This document shows positions 9,701 to 10,321 of a stretch of DNA of 10,321 bases, piece after piece. This DNA is from JBFIHF01 sp964411125 (GTDB lineage Bacteria > Myxococcota_A > Bradymonadia > Bradymonadales > Bradymonadaceae). Position 1 is the stretch's first letter; each line of letters begins with the position of its first letter. The notes below the pieces were generated by a model, which did no database searches, was not told where the DNA came from, and saw only the letters and a list, made by a program, of their open reading frames with translations. Where the stretch lies: NCBI GenBank assembly GCA_964411125.1, contig CAYPJU010000134.1, positions 1-10,321 on the forward strand. The letters are read 5' to 3'. Made by a program: the position numbers and the translations under genes.

Positions 9701-10321
9701 CGGACCACTCGTCGATCGCAATGTGGTGGAAGAGCAACAAGAGGAACTGCTCTTCGGTCTCCGTGGCGAAGAGTTTCACCCTGAAGGGCGGGGCGCCTCG
9801 AAGGTCGAAGGGGGTGTCGACCGCTCGCTCGATTGCGGCCAGAACGTCCTTGTCGTCCCTGTCGGTCGCGGGGACGAATTCGAAATCGACATCCGCGCCG
9901 GGAGCTTCGATTTGTTGGAAGGGGAGCCCGTCCTCCACCGGATAGCGAGTGCGAAGGACCTCGTGTCTGTCGACGAGTCGCGCGAGCGACTCATGGAGGC
10001 GTTCCGGATCGAGTTCGCCTCCCAGGCGAAGGATCAGCGGGACGTTGTATGCAGTACTGTCCGGGTCGACGTCCTGAAGAAACCACATGCCGCGCTGTTG
10101 CGACGACATTGGTGCCCGGCCGTCGTGTTCGACTCGAGGGATTCGTCCATGATTCTCGCCATCGTGCGCGTCGATTCGGGCCGCGGCACCCGCGATGGTG
10201 GGGCGTTCGAAGAACGCGGGGAGGGACAAATCCACCCCGAACTCGCGACTCATGCGGTGTTGGACCCGGACCGCCAGAAGGGAATGTCCCCCGATCTCGA
10301 AGAAGTCTTCGTCTCGTCCGA
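1..10321 (-). CDS. Non-ribosomal peptide synthetase, C-terminal part (T-C-A-T-C-A-T-C-A-T-TE), partial at both ends
   Basis: A cytoplasmic multidomain enzyme that builds a peptide on phosphopantetheine carriers and releases it with its own thioesterase. One minus-strand frame is open for all 3,439 complete codons. The three HH pairs of the condensation domains (3486-3491, 6645-6650, 9723-9728) are in the same frame, so no frameshift lies between them. Domains in order are a partial carrier, three C-A-T elongation modules (X, Y, Z) and a terminal TE; all catalytic motifs are intact. The start codon is upstream of 10321 and at least one more module, or a loading module, must precede. The stop should lie shortly past position 1, because the TE catalytic His is only about ten codons from the edge. 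A terminal TE makes this the last synthetase of its assembly line. The product is unknown. The NRPS assignment is certain; the organism and peptide are not. Confidence 0.98.
780..990 (-). other. Module Z carrier (T/PCP) domain
   Basis: The last carrier, which presents the full-length peptide to the thioesterase. The motif GFFDLGGHSLSAVRLQ is visible with the modified Ser (the one after His) at 888-890. SFGLRVPLHLLFSRDTVAELAEFLD follows in two parts as the rest of the fold. The preceding linker (LRPRTETEARVAAIW) resembles the module X linker. A short stretch ending VVVPLREGTSTCP leads directly into the TE. Confidence 0.96.
1030..2525 (-). other. Module Z adenylation (A) domain; code DMAWVGAVSK, divergent core
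   Basis: Chooses the C-terminal residue of the peptide. Catalytic motifs are present: WTYAELNARSN, A3 YTSGTTGRPKG (2046-2078), A5 NAYGPTEMCVS (1632-1664), A7 YRSGDVGAW, A8 QLQVRGVRVELSE, and A10 TSGKID with Lys at 1059-1061. Several are off consensus. A4 reads TFDMFVAELF (1920-1946) instead of FDxS. A6 reads RGEIVTSGPGEARGYL. The insert before it, SIGFRHDNDRVAILD, is unlike modules X and Y. A8 has Ser where Gly is usual. Pocket residues come out as D, M, A, W, V, G, A, V, S, K, with Trp at 278 (1809-1811) and Met at 236 (1935-1937). From memory, some tryptophan codes (DVALVGAVAK) agree at seven of ten positions; this is weak evidence. The domain should still be active, as all catalytic residues remain. 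Confidence 0.92.
2600..3863 (-). other. Module Z condensation (C) domain
   Basis: Catalyses the last chain-elongating condensation before release. Motifs: SSDQRRMWFLQRLRP (about 3810-3857), RHEILRTVYPERDGE, catalytic HHIAIDEWAAS at 3459-3491, QYAEYALWQREM, GQRDMVVGIPS, GFLLNTLPVRSR near 3000-3035, VPLEEIVRSLGM, and LPLFDTLFTF. The start of the domain is closely similar to that of module Y at both protein and DNA level, which suggests they share a recent common ancestor. As in the other modules, Glu replaces the usual Gly of HHxxxDG. The C-A linker here has the ordinary GRYRLLSADEAEE form. Confidence 0.95.
3920..4140 (-). other. Module Y carrier (T/PCP) domain
   Basis: Carries the module Y residue and the chain extended onto it. 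The motif NFFVVGGHSLLAVRLQ is visible with the phosphopantetheine Ser at 4038-4040. The residue before GGHS is Val rather than the more common Leu or Ile, a mild change. The following segment HALAERFAVAIPLMEML and RPTIGSLAQWID complete the four-helix fold. It lies between the end of the A domain (a short linker after GKTDRRALLALG) and the C domain of module Z. Confidence 0.96.
4195..5672 (-). other. Module Y adenylation (A) domain; code DVPRIAQVYK, substrate unknown
   Basis: Selects and activates the second amino acid fixed by this window. Core motifs are all present: WTYEEL, A2 HKAGAAYLALEPGLP, A3 YTSGSTGRPKG (5199-5231), A4 GFDVSVPE (5076-5099), A5 NQWGPTETT, A6 GELCVGGAELADGY, A7 YRSGDLVRW, A8 QIQLRGIRIELGE, A10 ASGKTD with the catalytic Lys at 4212-4214. 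Hand alignment to GrsA gives pocket residues D, V, P, R, I, A, Q, V, Y, K. Pro at 239 (5079-5081), Arg at 278 (4962-4964) and Gln at 322 are unusual. I recall no standard code with this set; the proline code DVQLIAHVVK shares six positions but differs in those lining the side chain. An Arg in the pocket could point to an acidic or otherwise polar substrate. That is speculation. Confidence 0.93.
5740..7028 (-). other. Module Y condensation (C) domain
   Basis: Joins the module X peptidyl thioester to the module Y amino acid. Visible motifs are SSDQRRMWFLQQ (about 6984-7022), RHEILRTTYR, catalytic HHIAIDEWA at 6624-6650, QYADYAIWQRE, FVPSGDFSGEF and the GFCLNTLPQR segment near 6165-6195. It is about 430 residues long including the C-terminal helix. 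No epimerization domain stands between the preceding carrier and this domain, so an L-configured donor is expected. In the position after HHxxxDEW this domain has Ala where module X has Ser; both are seen in the family. Confidence 0.95.
7090..7310 (-). other. Module X carrier (T/PCP) domain
   Basis: Holds the module X aminoacyl and then peptidyl thioester on a phosphopantetheine arm added by a separate transferase. The sequence SFFELGGHSLLAVRIQ contains the modified Ser at 7200-7202, followed by HDLAEQFGVDLPI and the APTIAELAAWID helix. The preceding linker is rich in Thr, Glu and Arg (RTETETTVANIW), close in sequence to the linker of module Z. Confidence 0.96.
7340..8790 (-). other. Module X adenylation (A) domain; code DVSDLGLIDK, possibly a basic residue
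   Basis: Activates an amino acid as its adenylate and loads it on the module X carrier. The motifs are complete: A2 MRAGAVLLPVD, A3 YTSGSTGTPKG (8334-8366), A4 LGFDVVMSE (8211-8237), A5 NLYGPTEA (7923-7946), A7 YRTGD, A8 QVKIRGNRVELGE, and A10 NGKLD with the catalytic Lys at 7374-7376. Pocket residues aligned by hand to GrsA give D, V, S, D, L, G, L, I, D, K. From memory, arginine-type codes such as DVADVGAIDK agree at seven positions, and the Asp at 278 (8097-8099) would suit a positive side chain. The last four positions, LIDK, also match the serine code. I consider the substrate a guess only. The C-A linker before this domain lacks the LLS element seen in the other two modules. Confidence 0.93.
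8870..10112 (-). other. Module X condensation (C) domain
   Basis: Forms the peptide bond between the upstream chain and the module X amino acid. Motifs in order: C1-like MSSQQRGMWFLQ near 10075-10109, RHEVLRTRYP (about 9930-9970), the catalytic HHIAIDEWS at 9702-9728 with the second His as the usual base, QYADYAAWQQ, and the NTVPWR stretch near 9255-9272. The length of about 410 residues is normal. The usual Gly after the motif Asp is Glu here, as in the other two C domains. The expected N-terminal second HH motif of dual epimerization/condensation domains is absent and no E domain precedes it, so it most likely belongs to the L-to-L class; that class call is an inference. Confidence 0.95.
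10170..10319 (-). other. Carrier (T/PCP) domain of the upstream module, partial
   Basis: The last two thirds of a peptidyl carrier domain that holds the growing peptide from the upstream module. The motif DFFEIGGHSLLAVRVQ is visible, with the phosphopantetheine-accepting serine encoded at 10281-10283. The helix after it (HRMSREFGV) and the conserved FFERPTIAG segment follow. The adenylation domain that loads this carrier lies outside the window, so its amino acid cannot be predicted. It joins the condensation domain of module X through a short linker rich in Asp, His, Gly and Arg. Confidence 0.95.

Noticed and set aside
1..10321. Possible frameshift or split into several genes
   Set aside because: The frame was followed codon by codon across the window without a stop, and the motifs of all domains sit in that one frame.

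Overview
The whole 10.3 kb window lies inside one gene, read on the minus strand: the C-terminal part of a modular non-ribosomal peptide synthetase (NRPS). I translated the frame whose codons occupy + positions 3k to 3k+2. It runs from the right edge (10319) to the left edge (3) for 3,439 codons with no stop. The gene is cut at both ends: its start lies beyond 10321 and its stop should fall shortly before position 1. There is no intergenic DNA, so there is no promoter, terminator, RNA gene, mobile element or CRISPR array to report. All other long open frames on either strand are shadows of this high-G+C coding sequence.

In the direction of translation (right to left) the domain order is T(partial)-C-A-T-C-A-T-C-A-T-TE: the tail of an upstream module, three complete elongation modules (called X, Y and Z here), and a C-terminal type I thioesterase. 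T is the phosphopantetheine carrier, C condensation, A adenylation and TE release. Every domain keeps its catalytic signature: four GGHS carrier serines, three HHxxxDE condensation motifs, three YTSG(S/T)TG ATP loops, three GK(L/T/I)D catalytic lysines, and a TE with Ser, Asp and His. No epimerization, methylation, oxidation, ketosynthase or docking domain is visible.

The chain on the partial upstream carrier is passed to module X, then Y, then Z, each adding one amino acid. The thioesterase then releases it by hydrolysis or cyclization. The product has at least four residues, the last three set here. Specificity codes read by hand (GrsA positions 235, 236, 239, 278, 299, 301, 322, 330, 331, 517) are DVSDLGLIDK for X, DVPRIAQVYK for Y and DMAWVGAVSK for Z. 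X weakly resembles arginine-type codes. Y and Z match no common code I can recall, so the peptide may be new, but the architecture is standard.

The G+C content is high by eye, with strong G/C preference at third codon positions. This suits a high-G+C bacterium such as an actinobacterium, a myxobacterium or another proteobacterium. The sequence alone does not decide which.
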